Assembly (NCBI GenBank): GCA_030770535.1
Contig: JASVEC010000037.1
Coordinates: 248,001-312,000 of the forward strand
DNA from: Batkoa obscura
Taxonomy: Eukaryota; Entomophthoromycota; Entomophthoromycetes; Entomophthorales; Batkoaceae
Length of the DNA: 64,000 bases
Direction: 5' to 3'
This document shows, piece after piece, positions 10,381 through 21,461 of the stretch. The position numbers and the translations under genes are program-made. The notes under the pieces were generated by a model. That model searched no databases and had not been told where the DNA came from. It saw only the letters and a program-made list of their open reading frames with translations. Each line of letters starts with the position of its first letter. The stretch's first letter is position 1.

Positions 10381-11314
10381 ATTAGTTTTATTATTCTGTA
10401 TTAACATATTGGTCAATACTTATGAATTATTCACTCATAAATACTAAGCCTTCAATTGTAACCTATGAAACTGTAACATTAAATCGTATACTTTCCTTTT
10501 ATTCAAGAATAAATACTCAATTTAAAACAATACAGGATGTTATTAAGTAAAGTTAAGAACAATTTTATTAAAAATTTTACGGCTTTTGGTGTTATTTCTT
10601 AAGGTAAAAATTCATATATTTATGTAGTAATATCCTAGGTATTTGATGTTATAAAAAATTTAATATATTATCAGAACTATGGAAATGTGAACAAATCTTA
10701 GGAATTTCATCTTACTACCAAGTTGAAATATGAAGCGTCCAAAATTATCATGTAGTTAATATAAAGTCAGTATGTAAAACTTTTAAGATAATAAGTTTCT
10801 TTGAATCTTGGTGAAATTATCTTTTATTTCGAATTCTAACCACTTGAGTATCATAAACAAACGGTTCTTATATTGTTTAAATCAAATTCCCCTTTTAGAT
10901 ATTGTTTTAAAAAAAATTGAATTAACGCATTGATTAGAAATTCTGGTCCAATCGAACAGAATTTTTTTAAAGTATTTGCTACTCAATTAATAAAACTAAT
11001 TATTTTTATAGTATTTGTATTTAATTTATAATATTAAATAAAATAAAGTTAGAAAAAGTATATCTTAAGTTTAAATCAGCACATAACATACTCACTTGTT
11101 TATTTCTAATCTGTGAGAACATTTTAAGTATTTTGTAAACATTGGGCTTATTTTTCACTTATATATTTATAAAGCTATTTAAACTATATTGTTCAGTATT
11201 TTTTTATATTGTTATTCTAGGTTTTTTTATATTTGTTCCATGATTTTGAATTTATTAAAATTAGAATAATCAAAACTGAAAATAATTTCGTAGCAAGTTG
11301 TTTTATTAAAGTTA
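10381..11314. other. Spacer between convergent Zn2Cys6 and subtilisin genes
   Basis: About 930 bp of A+T-rich sequence that should hold both 3' ends. No repeat or RNA gene recognised. Confidence 0.5.
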
Positions 11315-12841
11315 TTATTCGTTAATACCGATAGTTTTACAGATTTTCAAAGCTTTACCCACATTGATAACACCGTAACCGTATTCATTGTTTGGTACAG
11401 ATTTATCAGTATCCTTACCACATTTTACTTTAGGAAGGACTGGGGTAGCAGATTGATGTAATACTTTAGCAATAAGATCTACTTTACGATTTAAATGTGG
11501 GCATCCAGCAATAACTAATAAAGCAGCACCAGAAACATGTGGCGAAGCCATAGAAGTACCTTGTAAAGCAGCGTATTTACCACCTGGAATAGCGGAAGTA
11601 ATATTAGTACCTGGAGCAGCAACATCAATTGAAAGAAGTGGACGTTCAGCTACTGGTCCCATAGATGAGAAGCTAGCCCTTTCAAAGGATTGATATTTAG
11701 TAGCGGCAACATTGAATGAATTAGGATCAACAGCAGGTGGGATATTAACAGTTGAACATCCTTTTTTACCACCATTACCAGCAGAAACGGACATGAAAAT
11801 ACCGGCGGATTTCATGGCTCTAAGAGCATATTTAAAGGTAGAACGAGAGCAACCTTCAGCTCCTGGGCAACCATAAGAGTTACCAACAACATGAGGACGA
11901 AGATGTGGACGAGGGTTAATACCATATAAATTAGTTGGGGCTAAGAAGAATTGTAAACAACCAAGGTAAGATTCGGGAGATCCAAACCCTTGATCCATGT
12001 TTTTACACGCCATCCATTTAGAAGATGGAGATACACCTAAGTTTAAACCACCAATGACAGTACCCATGGTATGGGTTCCATGAATGCTATCATCACATGG
12101 AATTTGAGAGTTGATACCGCATTTAGGATTTGGGTTGGTAGCATTGACATATTTGTTAGCATCCCACCAATAGTAATTATGGTTATATTTTCCTCTTGAA
12201 TCTCTTCCTAAATAATTATGAGCAATAGCAGGATGAGTATAATCTACACCAGTATCAGCATTAGCATAACGTAAATATTTAGCATTATTGGTAACTTCTC
12301 TTGGTAACTTGGTAGCATTAATAAATTTTAAACTCCAATGAACTTCTTTCCCAGTCCAGTTGATATCACCAGCTAATACAGCTTCTTGTTTTCCAAGGGA
12401 TAAAACATTTGCATTCACTTTACGGTTGGAAGAAATTTCTTCAACTTGACTATTGTTAGATAAAATATCAATCAATTCTTTTGGAGCTTCAACAGCAAAA
12501 GTATTAGAGATTGAATAGAAACGATAATCCTTAATTTTTCCTTCTTTCTTATATTTCTCTAAGATATCTTGAACAGAACCTTTAGTTTGTTCAGCATGGG
12601 TATTTAAAACATCAACAACATTATCAGCATGGGCATCTAAGATAACTCCATTAACAGTAAACCTAGAGTTTCGATTGATATTTAATGTAGGAACATCAGC
12701 TGGGTGTAATTGAATAAGGATAGGAGCAAGACTTTTGGTATTTAAATCCTGAGTTACTTGAGTTGTAACTTTAGCCTTACCTAAAACATTTGAAAGTGAT
12801 ATCAATGTAAGGGTCAATATAAAACAATAATATAATTGCAT
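11315..12841 (-). CDS. Secreted subtilisin-like serine protease (S8, bacillopeptidase F-like), paralogue 1
   Basis: Predicted 508-residue secreted endopeptidase, intronless. A signal peptide occupies roughly residues 1-21 (hydrophobic core ending V-L-G). An inhibitor-I9-like propeptide follows to about 155. The catalytic domain shows the full triad: Asp196 in A-D-T-G-V-D, His257 in H-G-T-H-T-M-G, Ser430 in G-T-S-M-A-S-P-H, with the oxyanion Asn in G-N-S-Y-G. Several Cys residues suggest disulphides. The nearly identical paralogue at 23165-24685 lies on the other strand, and a decayed copy lies between. Both intact genes share upstream sequence, with a TATA-like TTATATAC about 50 bp before this ATG. 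Subtilisins of this type are described from entomophthoralean fungi, where they are thought to digest host or environmental protein; that role is inferred. Confidence 0.95.
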   Translation of the reverse strand: MQLYYCFILTLTLISLSNVLGKAKVTTQVTQDLNTKSLAPILIQLHPADVPTLNINRNSRFTVNGVILDAHADNVVDVLNTHAEQTKGSVQDILEKYKKEGKIKDYRFYSISNTFAVEAPKELIDILSNNSQVEEISSNRKVNANVLSLGKQEAVLAGDINWTGKEVHWSLKFINATKLPREVTNNAKYLRYANADTGVDYTHPAIAHNYLGRDSRGKYNHNYYWWDANKYVNATNPNPKCGINSQIPCDDSIHGTHTMGTVIGGLNLGVSPSSKWMACKNMDQGFGSPESYLGCLQFFLAPTNLYGINPRPHLRPHVVGNSYGCPGAEGCSRSTFKYALRAMKSAGIFMSVSAGNGGKKGCSTVNIPPAVDPNSFNVAATKYQSFERASFSSMGPVAERPLLSIDVAAPGTNITSAIPGGKYAALQGTSMASPHVSGAALLVIAGCPHLNRKVDLIAKVLHQSATPVLPKVKCGKDTDKSVPNNEYGYGVINVGKALKICKTIGINE

Positions 12842-13025
12842 TCTTTTAATATTTTAAAAAGAAATGTTGTTGTTTTAAAGCTGCTTATTATATACATTTA
12901 ATGCATTTTTAACTTTAATTGTTGAGACCAATTTCAAAATTAAATTTTTTGACTTTCTGACATCGTTTTGCACTCACAACAACACTAGTGACCTAAAGTA
13001 ACCCAAAGTAACCCATATTGCTTAT
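12842..13025 (-). promoter_or_regulatory. Upstream region shared with the second subtilisin gene
   Basis: Read on the minus strand, this upstream stretch aligns with that of the plus-strand paralogue (about 23020-23164). Shared blocks include an ACTAGTGTT-containing segment, AAAAATGCA, and GTATATA-ATAAGCA about 45-65 bp before the ATG, which is the probable TATA box. A short direct repeat, TAACCCAAAG, lies near 13000. The extent of conservation suggests a shared promoter, though recent duplication alone could explain it. Confidence 0.5.
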
Positions 13026-13800
13026 GTTTTAAAATTGAGTTATTTTTATTATTTTTGGTCCATGATTTTTTAACAAATGTAATCAATTACACTTTATTTT
13101 TTATAAAAAAAACTTAAAACCTAAAAAGATGAATGCATTTATCAAGTTTTAATTTACTTCTATAAAAAGCCTAAGTTATGTATATTTAATATTTTTGTAG
13201 TCAGCATTCTTTATTCCATAGCTTGTGATGTTTTTTAACACGTTATAGAAGTAATTTTTTAACCAATTACTTATTTTTTATATTTAATAAACTAGTATTA
13301 TTTTGAATTTATAAACTCATGTTAATATACAAGCCATTTAATCTAGTCAATAACACTCAAAAATTGTATACATTAGGCGAAATGAATTATATTCTTATAC
13401 TAATTGATAAGTTCATATATACTTTAACTATTATTGAGAATTATCAGTTTGATAATAATTGACCTTTTTTAACAAAAAGCTAACATTCTATCTTTGAGTA
13501 TAGGTTACCTATCTAAAAATGGTAAATTTTGGCAATATTAAAATGAGTTAGAAAGTTTTGAAAAAAACTAAGGTTTTAAAAAACACTGTTTATCTATAGT
13601 TTACGTATTTTTACAAAAAAAGTAAACATTTCCAAATAAAACTTTACCATTTACTTGAAAAAAAATACATATTTCTTGTAAATTCAAGGCTAATTTTGAA
13701 TAAAAATTTTCACATTTTTTTTACAAAGTGCGTAAATCACAAATGAATATAATGACACTTTCAATAATACCAACCATTTCTAAATTTAGATTAAATTAAA

Positions 13801-13900
13801 TATAGTAGTGTTTTTTGGTTTCAGTATTTTTTCCATTTTTGGGCGCTGTTTGAGTGGAAAAATTGTTAGTGAAGTTCTTAAACAAAAATACATCCCTATA
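13801..13900 (-). mobile_element. MITE copy 6
   Basis: Opposite orientation: TATAGTAGTGTTTTTTGG at the left, TTTTTGGGCGCTGTTTGAGTGG in the middle, AAATACATCCCTATA at the right. Exactly about 100 bp with clear ends. Confidence 0.8.
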
Positions 13901-14013
13901 GGTTAGTTTAAAACCTCAGTTCAAATTTTGTCCAGTTTTATTTTAGTAAAAATTGCGAATTAAGCACCTAATACTATAAAAATAACTGCTCTTATTCAAT
14001 TTTCAGATTAATT

Positions 14014-14223
14014 ATATAGGAATGTCTCTTTGTCTAATATCTATTTGATATTTTTTTCAAAATTTTACACTACAGAAAAGGATTAAATAAGCAAAATTAG
14101 CAAAATTGGATGATTTCATTGTTAATCTTAACTGAGTTTTTAACTTATAAAATTCAGCCCTTTTTAAATTTTACACTGGATAAAAGATAAACAAAAACAG
14201 AGTTAAAAAAATACTTCCATATA
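14014..14223. repeat. Possible second MITE-like unit (about 210 bp)
   Basis: Left edge TATATAGGAATGTCTCTTTG and right edge AAATACTTCCATATA form a weak inverted pair. Two internal imperfect direct repeats share AAATTTTACACT followed by an A-rich run. It differs internally from the about 100-bp family. Low confidence because the match is short in A+T-rich DNA. Confidence 0.3.
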
Positions 14224-14593
14224 GATTTTGCAAAAGTTAACATAGGGAACTATTAATTTTGTATTAAATTTTAATCAAGGTTAAGGTGATCTGTATTAAA
14301 GGCTCAATATACTGTAAATATTATTTCACTATATAGGAGCTACTATGGTTATAAATAGAATGAATTAGTATAGTCTATTCCTTACTTTTTTAATAATTTT
14401 TTTTTTTCGTGTTTAATATGATACTATGTATTAATTAGGGTGATAATGTTGTTTTATTGGTATTGAATTTTAGTGATATTTCTCTGATATCGCTTAAGTT
14501 TTATTTTAAATAAAGATGAACTCTACCTACTGTTCTTAGTGAGTATTCAATTGATGCGAAACAAACAAAATATTTAAATATGAAAAAGGAACA

Positions 14594-14697
14594 TATAGGG
14601 GTGTTTTTTTGGGTTCATCATTTTTTCCATTTTTTAAGCGCTATTTGAGTGGAAAGATTGTTAGTAAAATCCTTAGATAAAAAATTAGACCTACATA
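14594..14697 (-). mobile_element. MITE copy 7
   Basis: Left end TATAGGGGTGTTTTTTTGG, core TTTTAAGCGCTATTTGAGTGG, right end AATTAGACCTACATA. Lies about 330 bp upstream of the paraoxonase-like gene, hence within its possible promoter region. Confidence 0.8.
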
Positions 14698-15029
14698 TCA
14701 ATATTATAATAATATTAAATAAAGAATATACTTTTTTCTATTACGTGTAGGTTAATAGAAATATATTAAGAGTATTAGAATTTTTCATAAAAACTTAGTA
14801 TTCGTTTAAAAAGGAAATGTAAAAAATGAAGTATGGAAAGTTCTATTTTTTTTTAATAAATATCTAATTCCAAAAAAGTATTCAACCTTGATTTCGTCAT
14901 TTTTATTCTTTTAAATTACAAAGTAAAATAAAGAAGCTTAACAATATAAAGCTATACAAATTCTAAAAAATTATCTTTTTATAACTTTTTGTATTTTTAA
15001 AAAAAAAGAAAACGAAAATCAGTCTATAA

Positions 15030-16260
15030 ATGAGTATCATTAGTTATACATTAGTTGTGTTATTAGCTATCTTAGCTTATTTTTCTTCTGGTTTTATTAA
15101 TTTGTTATTTTTTTCTGAATCTTTTTTAAATGAATTTAAACAATCCGATTTATCAAAATGTCATACATTACCAGGTAATCATCTATTGAAATAAACTAAG
15201 CCATAATCAATATATTAACATCTTATTAGAATTAAAAGGTTGTGAAGATTTAGCTATTCATTATCTTTCTAATCAAGCTATCGTCGGATGTCCTGGTAAT
15301 TATTTATTACATAAAGAGAATGTCAAACTAGGTTATTCACCACGAGATAAATTGACTCGTAACAAAGAGTCTTTTATCTATTCATATGACTTTAATAAAC
15401 AACAAGTGAAGAAGTTAACCATTAATAATTTACCAACAGATATTAATTTATCCTTTCAAGGACTTGATATTATTGAGGATCCAAAGGATAAAGAACTAGT
15501 TCATATATTGGTGATAAATCATCGATTTAATAACATTGATTCAGTAGAACATTTTAGTTATAAAGTCAATGAAAATTCAGTAGATTATATTGAGAGTTTT
15601 TTAAATAAGGAATTTAATAATTTAAATGGTATTACTGCTGTATCTCCAACTTCATTCTATGTAACAAAAGATATATCTACTTCTTCAGGTTTTATTCATT
15701 ATTTAGAACAATTAACGTTTCTTGCTTATGGTTCTGTATTATATAAAAATGAAGTTAATGAGGTCGTTACCGTTGCTAAAGGTTATAAATATCCTAATGG
15801 GTTAGCTATAAATTATCAACAAGATTTAGTTTATATGACAGAAACAATGAATGGTAAATTACATTTGTTTAATCGAGATAAAGACACAGGTGAATTGGAA
15901 GAAAAAGAAGTTATAGAATTAAGTTTCCTACCAGATAATATTAAATTGGAGCCAGTTACTGGAAATTTATATTTGGCTGGATTTCCAAAATCATTAGGGG
16001 TTTTCAAGTATTTTGAAACTTATAATACAAACGATTATAAACCGGTGGAAGGTGTTGTAGCTAGAATTTCGAATGAAACAGGGGATGGGAAATTTTATGG
16101 TAAAAATTACAAACAAGAGATTTTGTTAATGGATAAATTAGGCCCTTTATCTACTACTTCAGTAGCTGCTGCTAATTTAAAATTAAATCGTATTTTAATA
16201 TCCGGTTTACTTAATCCTGAAGGTATCTTGGATTGTCCTATTGATTTATCTCAAAATTAA
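15030..16260 (+). CDS. Paraoxonase/arylesterase-like beta-propeller hydrolase
   Basis: Two exons (15030-15174, 15230-16260) joined by a 55-nt GT-AG intron give 391 residues. An N-terminal hydrophobic segment (about residues 5-30) looks like an uncleaved signal anchor, as in paraoxonases, so the enzyme is probably membrane-tethered and lumenal or extracellular. Family landmarks: the G-C-E-D-L segment with a following Cys in V-G-C-P-G; Q-G-L-D-I; I-N-H followed by V-E-H-F; the N-G-I-T-A-V region; and the late Y-P-N-G-L-A-I motif before a Y-M-T-E strand. These correspond to calcium-binding and active-site strands of six-bladed PON/SMP-30 propellers. Substrate is unknown; lactones or aryl esters are the family's usual ones. 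A MITE begins 18 bp past the stop, and the J-protein gene converges from the right. Confidence 0.8.
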
Positions 16261-16277
16261 ATTTTCATTTTTTAATA

Positions 16278-16380
16278 AATGAGGGTGTTTTTTTTGTTTC
16301 ATTATTTTTTTCTATCTTTTAAGCGCTATTTAAGTGGAAAAATTGTTAGTAAAATTCTCATAAAAAAATATATCCCCAAA
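16278..16380 (-). mobile_element. MITE copy 8, in the 3' flank of the paraoxonase-like gene
   Basis: Left end GAGGGTGTTTTTTTTG, core TTTTAAGCGCTATTTAAGTGG, right end ATATATCCCCA. It fills much of the 276-bp gap between two convergent genes, so it probably forms part of one or both 3' untranslated regions. Confidence 0.8.
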
Positions 16381-16536
16381 TAAATTTAACAAAACAATTA
16401 AAATTAAAGCCCATAATTTTTTTATTATTATATAGATAGTTCAACAAGAGATAGATAGATAAAGGAGCAACTGTAAAGTATGAACGATAGTTATTAACTA
16501 TTTTAAATAATAATACTATATTAAATTATATTATTA

Positions 16537-17830
16537 TCATTGATAATGAAGTGTTTTTCCAGGATGTGCATTGTTTCCATTTGTACCTGTCAACCGATTA
16601 TTATTGGAATTAGTCTGTGTACCATTATAAGTAGTAGTTATTGAACCATCTGGATTAGTAGTAATTCTTTCTACGTTACCCTAAAAATATTCAATAAAAT
16701 AAATAAATTTAAACACATTAAACTAATAATAATAAATACTTACTTGTGAATCTATAGTTTCTTTAACAGAAGTAGTTCTACCATTAATTGTACTTGTATA
16801 ACTTCTTACAGAGCTAAAGTCATTTTGATTACTATTATTATTATTATTAGAATTCATATTCATTCCTGAAAATGAGGAATTAAAATGAGACATTGGATTA
16901 ATAAATTGATTTGGAAATCCGAAACTAGGGAAATTGGCTGTTTGATTAAGGGCAGAGTGGTGAGCAGTATGGTGCATTGAATGATGCATAGAATTATGTC
17001 CAAAAGGGTCATTAAAAAAAGGATCACTAAGAAAGGGATCATGAAAAGTATTATGCTGTGAAAAAGAATTTTGAAATAATGGATGTTGGTGTAAGTAAGA
17101 TCTAGAATCTATACAAAGAAAATGAAATTATTATTATTATTATTATAGTAGTTCTTAAACTTACTAAAGAAATTGTTCGAAAAAGGATCATGTTCAAAAA
17201 AATTACGAAATAAATCAAATGGGTCTTGGAATCCAAAATTATATCCTTGACGATGTTGGGAATCTAATAATCAATTAGTTTATTTATTTTCAAATTTAGA
17301 TTTTAAATCACTTACAATTATCATAATTATTATTTATATTAGGATAACTATTATTTCCTAAAAAGCAATAATTTAAATTCAGTTGTAAAAAATGTAATCT
17401 TATCAACTTACTTCTGTTATCATACACTCTCCTTTTCTCCGCTAAAAAAACAATTAATCTCTATTTAAAATAATAATAAATAATTCCATTTACCATCCGA
17501 TAACACTTGATAAGCTTCTGAAATCTTTTTAAATTTTTCTTCAGCATTTGATTTATTATCTGGATTTTTATCCGGATGCCATTTCAAACTTAATTTCCTA
17601 TACGCTTTTTTAATACCCTCTTCATCATCTTCTTTACTAACCCCTAATATTGTATAATAATCTATCTCTTCATCTTGAATTATTATGGTTTCTATATCTT
17701 CCTTTTTATTCTTTCTTCCTTTTGGTCGCCCTTTTTGAGGATTACTAGAAGTATCCATTTTTTTACTAGGTACTAAAGTAGAGACTATGGACTTTAATCG
17801 ATTGAAAAAGGTAGTAGTTAAACTGGTCAT
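16537..17830 (-). CDS. J-domain (DnaJ class B) co-chaperone
   Basis: Six exons on the minus strand, about 338 residues: 17830-17494, 17441-17412, a roughly 42-nt exon at about 17357-17318, 17263-17165, 17108-16744 and 16680-16537. The J domain covers residues about 55-125 with the H-P-D loop (K-W-H-P-D-K-N) and ends [13 protein letters not shown], a helix IV completed only after the first splice. A Gly/Phe/Asp-rich stretch (G-F-Q-D-P-F-D-L-F) follows, then a Met/His/Asn-rich part, then a Ser/Thr-rich tail like that of DNAJB6-type proteins. It would stimulate an Hsp70 ATPase. Unusually, a basic segment with K-G-R-P-K-G-R-K, an AT-hook-like core, precedes the J domain. Start chosen at the ATG at 17830; the frame is open slightly upstream but lacks an ATG. 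Confidence 0.85.
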
Positions 17831-18855
17831 TTTTTTACATGAAATTTGAAGTTTGTTGGTTTTTTGCAACCACTTTTTAAATTTTTAGCATCATGATTAA
17901 ATCGTTTAAGACTTAACTTGACATTTCTGGAAGTTTCATAAAGTTGGGAATTTACTGTTGTTAGTATAGAAGCTTAATTAAAGTTGGGCTCATTTTTTTT
18001 TCTAAAGTTTATAGATTGCAAAAAGGTTGATATAAATAAAAATTTTGAACTGTTAGTTGTAAATCAAACAATAATTGTTATGTATTTCCAATTTACTTAT
18101 TATTATTAGTATTTAGTTTTTAAATATACAGTTTAAATTATTGTTAATAAAGTAGATACCGTATGGGATATTAATTGTATCAAATATTAAATATAAATGC
18201 TATTATTATCAAATATCTTTTTTTAATAATATGATTTCTATTTACCATTATGAGTCTCATAGCTTTGTTAATCTACTTTAATAAGCCTTTGTTTCTTTGA
18301 TGACTATAATATTCATATTCATATTCAGTACTATTCAAAATAGTTTGTAAGTTTTTTTTTAAATTAACTCTAGTAAAATTAACTAATACTGTTAATTAAT
18401 ATTTTTAAGTATTTTTCTAATTCTATTATACTTATTAAATTATAAAGCTATTTTGTATTATAAAAGTTATTTTTTTTATTAAAAAAGAGTGACTTTATTA
18501 ATATTAAGTTTTATAATAACTCATAATATTAAAGTAAATATTTTATCCATATATTTGATTTCTATTGAATCAATAAAATTTAATATCTTTTGCTGTTATT
18601 TCATTAGGATATGGGGATATATTTTTGTTTAAGGATTTTACCAACAATCTTTCTACTCAAATAGCGCTTAAAAAGGGAAAAAATAATGAAACTAAAAATC
18701 ATCCTCATAACTATTTAATACTAAAGTCACTCTACTAAAAAAAATCAACCAATCAATCAATGAAAAAAATACTAAAATTAGAGACATCGTCATATTTATT
18801 CATTTATTTATTTACTTGTTTCTTTGTTTATCAATTTGCTTTTTATAAATAAGAA
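17831..18855. other. Divergent promoter region of J-protein and PTPA genes
   Basis: About 1 kb of A+T-rich sequence with MITE copy 9 near its right end. No RNA gene or further coding exon recognised. Confidence 0.45.
18610..18709 (+). mobile_element. MITE copy 9
   Basis: Left end TATGGGGATATATTTTTG, core AAATAGCGCTTAAAAAGGG, right end AATCATCCTCATA. Ends about 145 bp before the PTPA start codon, so it sits in or next to that promoter. Confidence 0.8.
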
Positions 18856-20071
18856 ATGGCATCAATAAGTTATAAAGTGCCTGAACGAAGGATCCTTAAA
18901 GAAGAGGATATGTCATTATGGAAAAATAGTCAAGGTTATCAAGACATTTTACAATTTATAAAGTATATGAATGATCAAGTAAAAGGTAAAATTATTAATA
19001 ATCAAGATAAACAAAATGAAGTAAGTAATGTTATATATACCAACCAAAAGAAAAGAAAATATTAAGTTTTGATTTAATTTTAGTCAATAACAAAATGTGT
19101 AAAGATGTTATCAATGATGGAGGCATGGATTAAAGATATAAAGTTAATTGAAGATGGTTCTAGATTTGGTAATTTGGCGTTTCGAGAATGGCATAAAAAG
19201 TTAGAAAATGTAAATTAAAAGCTATTATTAATATTGAACAAACAAGTTAAAGCTAATTAATTCTTTTTAAAAATAAAAGGAAATCAATGTATTGTTAGAT
19301 GATTTATTAAATGAAGAAATAATAGAGGCTAAAATTGAGTTAAGATCTTATTTATTAAGTAGTTTTGGTAATAGCACTCGAATTGATTATGGAACTGGAC
19401 ACGAATTTCATTTCATTATATTTTTATATGGATTAATCAAAATTGAATATTTTAAAAAAGAAGATTGTATTAATATAATATTAATAATATTTAAAAGGTA
19501 AATTGTTTATACTATTATTACTATAGAATTAAATGATTTATTTATTAGATATTTAAATTTAGTTCGTCAATTACAATTAACTTATAAATTAGAACCCGCT
19601 GGTTCTCATGGTGTTTGGGGTTTAGATGATTTTCAATTTTTACCTTATATATTTGGGAGTGCTCAATTAATACCAGGTAATCTATTTAAAATCAAAGAGT
19701 AAATTTATAGTTTATAATAATTGATTGAATTAAATTAGAACAAGATGTTATAACACCATTGGATATATTAAATAAACAAATAATAGATGAAAAAAAAGAG
19801 AGTAATTTATTTTTTGAATGTATTGATTTTATTCATCAGGTAAAATTTAATACTTCAAAGTAATATTTATCAATATTAAATTCATTAATTTTAGGCAAAA
19901 AAAGGTCCATTTTATGAACATTCACCAACATTATATCAAATATCTCAAGTGCCTTATTGGTTAAAAGTTAACAATGGTTTAATTAAAATGTTTGAAGAAG
20001 AAGTATTAAATAAGTTTCCAATTATGCAACATTGTCTTTTTGGTACTATTTTTTCATTTGATAAAAATTAA
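18856..20071 (+). CDS. RRD1: PTPA-type phosphotyrosyl phosphatase activator (Rrd/Ypa family)
   Basis: Six exons (18856-19020, 19084-19209, 19280-19497, 19549-19676, 19739-19839, 19895-20071) encode 304 residues with frame maintained throughout. The family is a peptidyl-prolyl isomerase and activator of PP2A-like phosphatases. Diagnostic blocks in order: V-P-E-R-R-I; E-A-W-I-K-D-I and [29 protein letters not shown]; the signature [18 protein letters not shown]; and near the C-terminus G-P-F-Y-E-H-S-P with F-P-I-M-Q-H. Length matches the compact fungal and animal forms. Whether it equals yeast Rrd1 or Rrd2 cannot be decided here, so the symbol stands for the family. It acts in cytosol and nucleus in known relatives. 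Confidence 0.93.
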
Positions 20072-20574
20072 AGTAAAATATTGACTTGACTTCAGTCTTT
20101 AATAAGTTTACTTGGGGTTTATTAACTAGTTTTTAAATTATTTTGAAACAAATAAATTGATATAGGCTGAAGTAATAATATAAATAATAATTCTAAAGTT
20201 AAAAAAACAACAATAAACTATTTTTATAGTATAAATAAGCTAAATTAATTATTGAATTTTTTTGATTTTATTAATATTGTAATATTTAAAGTAGATATAT
20301 AATGATACTTTACATATTAGTTTAATATATTTAATACTAATTATTAGATTGTTTAAGTATTAAAAAACAATAACTATTTTTAAAGATGTTTTTTAAGACT
20401 TTGATTTTCTTCAAGGTTATAAACTCTATAGAGGATGTTATCAGTTATTTAATAATATAAATTTCAAACTTATTAATATCTATTTTAGTATTTTAAAAAA
20501 CTTTAAAGCCTAATTTTATACTAATAGTATATAAATTAAATACACCGAATATTAAAGATTCTATTAGCTTTTTA
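20072..20574. other. A+T-rich spacer before the subtilisin pseudogene
   Basis: Nothing recognised. If the decayed protease copy once had its 5' half here, it has been deleted or has diverged past recognition. Confidence 0.4.
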
Positions 20575-21461
20575 AATAAAATATAAATGTCGAATGTGCC
20601 ATTAATTCTCAAATTCCATACAAGGGTCATATGTATAAAATTCATGTCATGGGAACTATGATTGGTAGTTAAAGCAGGAGGATCTCTATCTAAATATATG
20701 ACTTATAGAAATACGAATCATGAATCGAAAACTTGATTCTCCTGAATCTTATCTTAGTTATTTACAATTTTCTTATGCCCTAACAGATTTAAATAATAAG
20801 AATTATCATACAGACCTTTATTCACATGTTGTTGTTAATTACTATTATTGTCCAGAAGTTGAAGGTTGCTCTTATTCTACTTTTAAATATGGACTTAGAT
20901 TCATAAAAATTATTAGTATTTTTATGTTTGTTGTTGGTAATAATAAATATAAAGGATACTCATTGTTAGTGCTCCATCTGTTATTGGTCTCAATTCATTT
21001 GATGCGACTATTGCTAAATGCAAATCTTCTGGAAGAGTTTAACTTCTTATCTATGGGACCAATAGTTAAACGTTCATCTGTTTTCATCAATATTGCTGTT
21101 TCAGGTGTTAATATCATTTCTATTGTACTAGATGATAGATATACTTGTTTGTTGATCATTGCTGCATGTCTACGTCTAATTGATAAAGTAAATCTTATTG
21201 TCAAAGTACTACATCAATCTGCTACTTCAGTCTTTTCTAAAATGAAATATGGTAACAAAATTAATAAATCCATTCAAAATAATAAACATAAGGATGGCAA
21301 TGTTTTTTTTAAGTCTATTTGAGTGGAAAAGATTGTTAGTAAAATTGTTAAGAAACAGAAAAAGTGATGAAACCAAAAAAACACTCCTGTATGGTACTAT
21401 CAATGTAAATAAAGCTTTACGAATCTGTAAGACTATTGGTGTTAACCCACAATTAATTTAA
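20575..21461 (+). pseudogene. Decayed subtilisin-like protease copy
   Basis: Alignable at DNA and protein level with the C-terminal 60 per cent of the two intact subtilisins, starting near their K-C-G-I-D-S-Q segment. The signal peptide, propeptide and catalytic-Asp region are absent. The His region is present only as degraded DNA. The S-P-E-S-Y-L and Y-C-P-E-V-E-G-C-S-Y-S-T-F-K-Y blocks are readable. The segment that carries the catalytic Ser (G-T-S-M-A-S) is missing, with sequence jumping from the G-G-K-Y equivalent to V-I-A-G-C. Near its 3' end a MITE interrupts the copy between the N-N-E-Y-G-Y-G and I-N-V equivalents, and homology then resumes to I-C-K-T-I-G. It shares the C-terminal K-T-I-G with paralogue 1. 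Not expected to be active. Confidence 0.9.
21299..21393. mobile_element. MITE copy 10, rearranged, inside the subtilisin pseudogene
   Basis: Between two stretches of protease homology lies about 95 bp with TCTATTTGAGTGGAAAAG followed by a GTTAGTAAAATT block in one orientation, then AAAGTGATGAAACC-AAAAAAACACTCC in the other. Both arms therefore match the same terminus of the family, so this is a rearranged or fold-back copy. The bases ATGG flank both junctions. Confidence 0.7.

Larger units (their letters stand above)
13026..15029. other. Spacer with two family MITEs and a possible second repeat type
   Basis: Two-kilobase A+T-rich gap between the divergent subtilisin and paraoxonase-like genes. 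It contains MITE copies 6 and 7 and, between them, a MITE-like unit at 14014-14223. No coding exons recognised. Confidence 0.45.

Noticed and set aside
15352-15360. Apparent start of the paraoxonase-like gene at 15352
   Set aside because: That codon is TTG. A spliced upstream exon from the ATG at 15030 adds the membrane anchor and the family's conserved Cys region.
20995-21204. Reverse-strand frame across the subtilisin pseudogene
   Set aside because: Antisense shadow of protease homology; no independent features.
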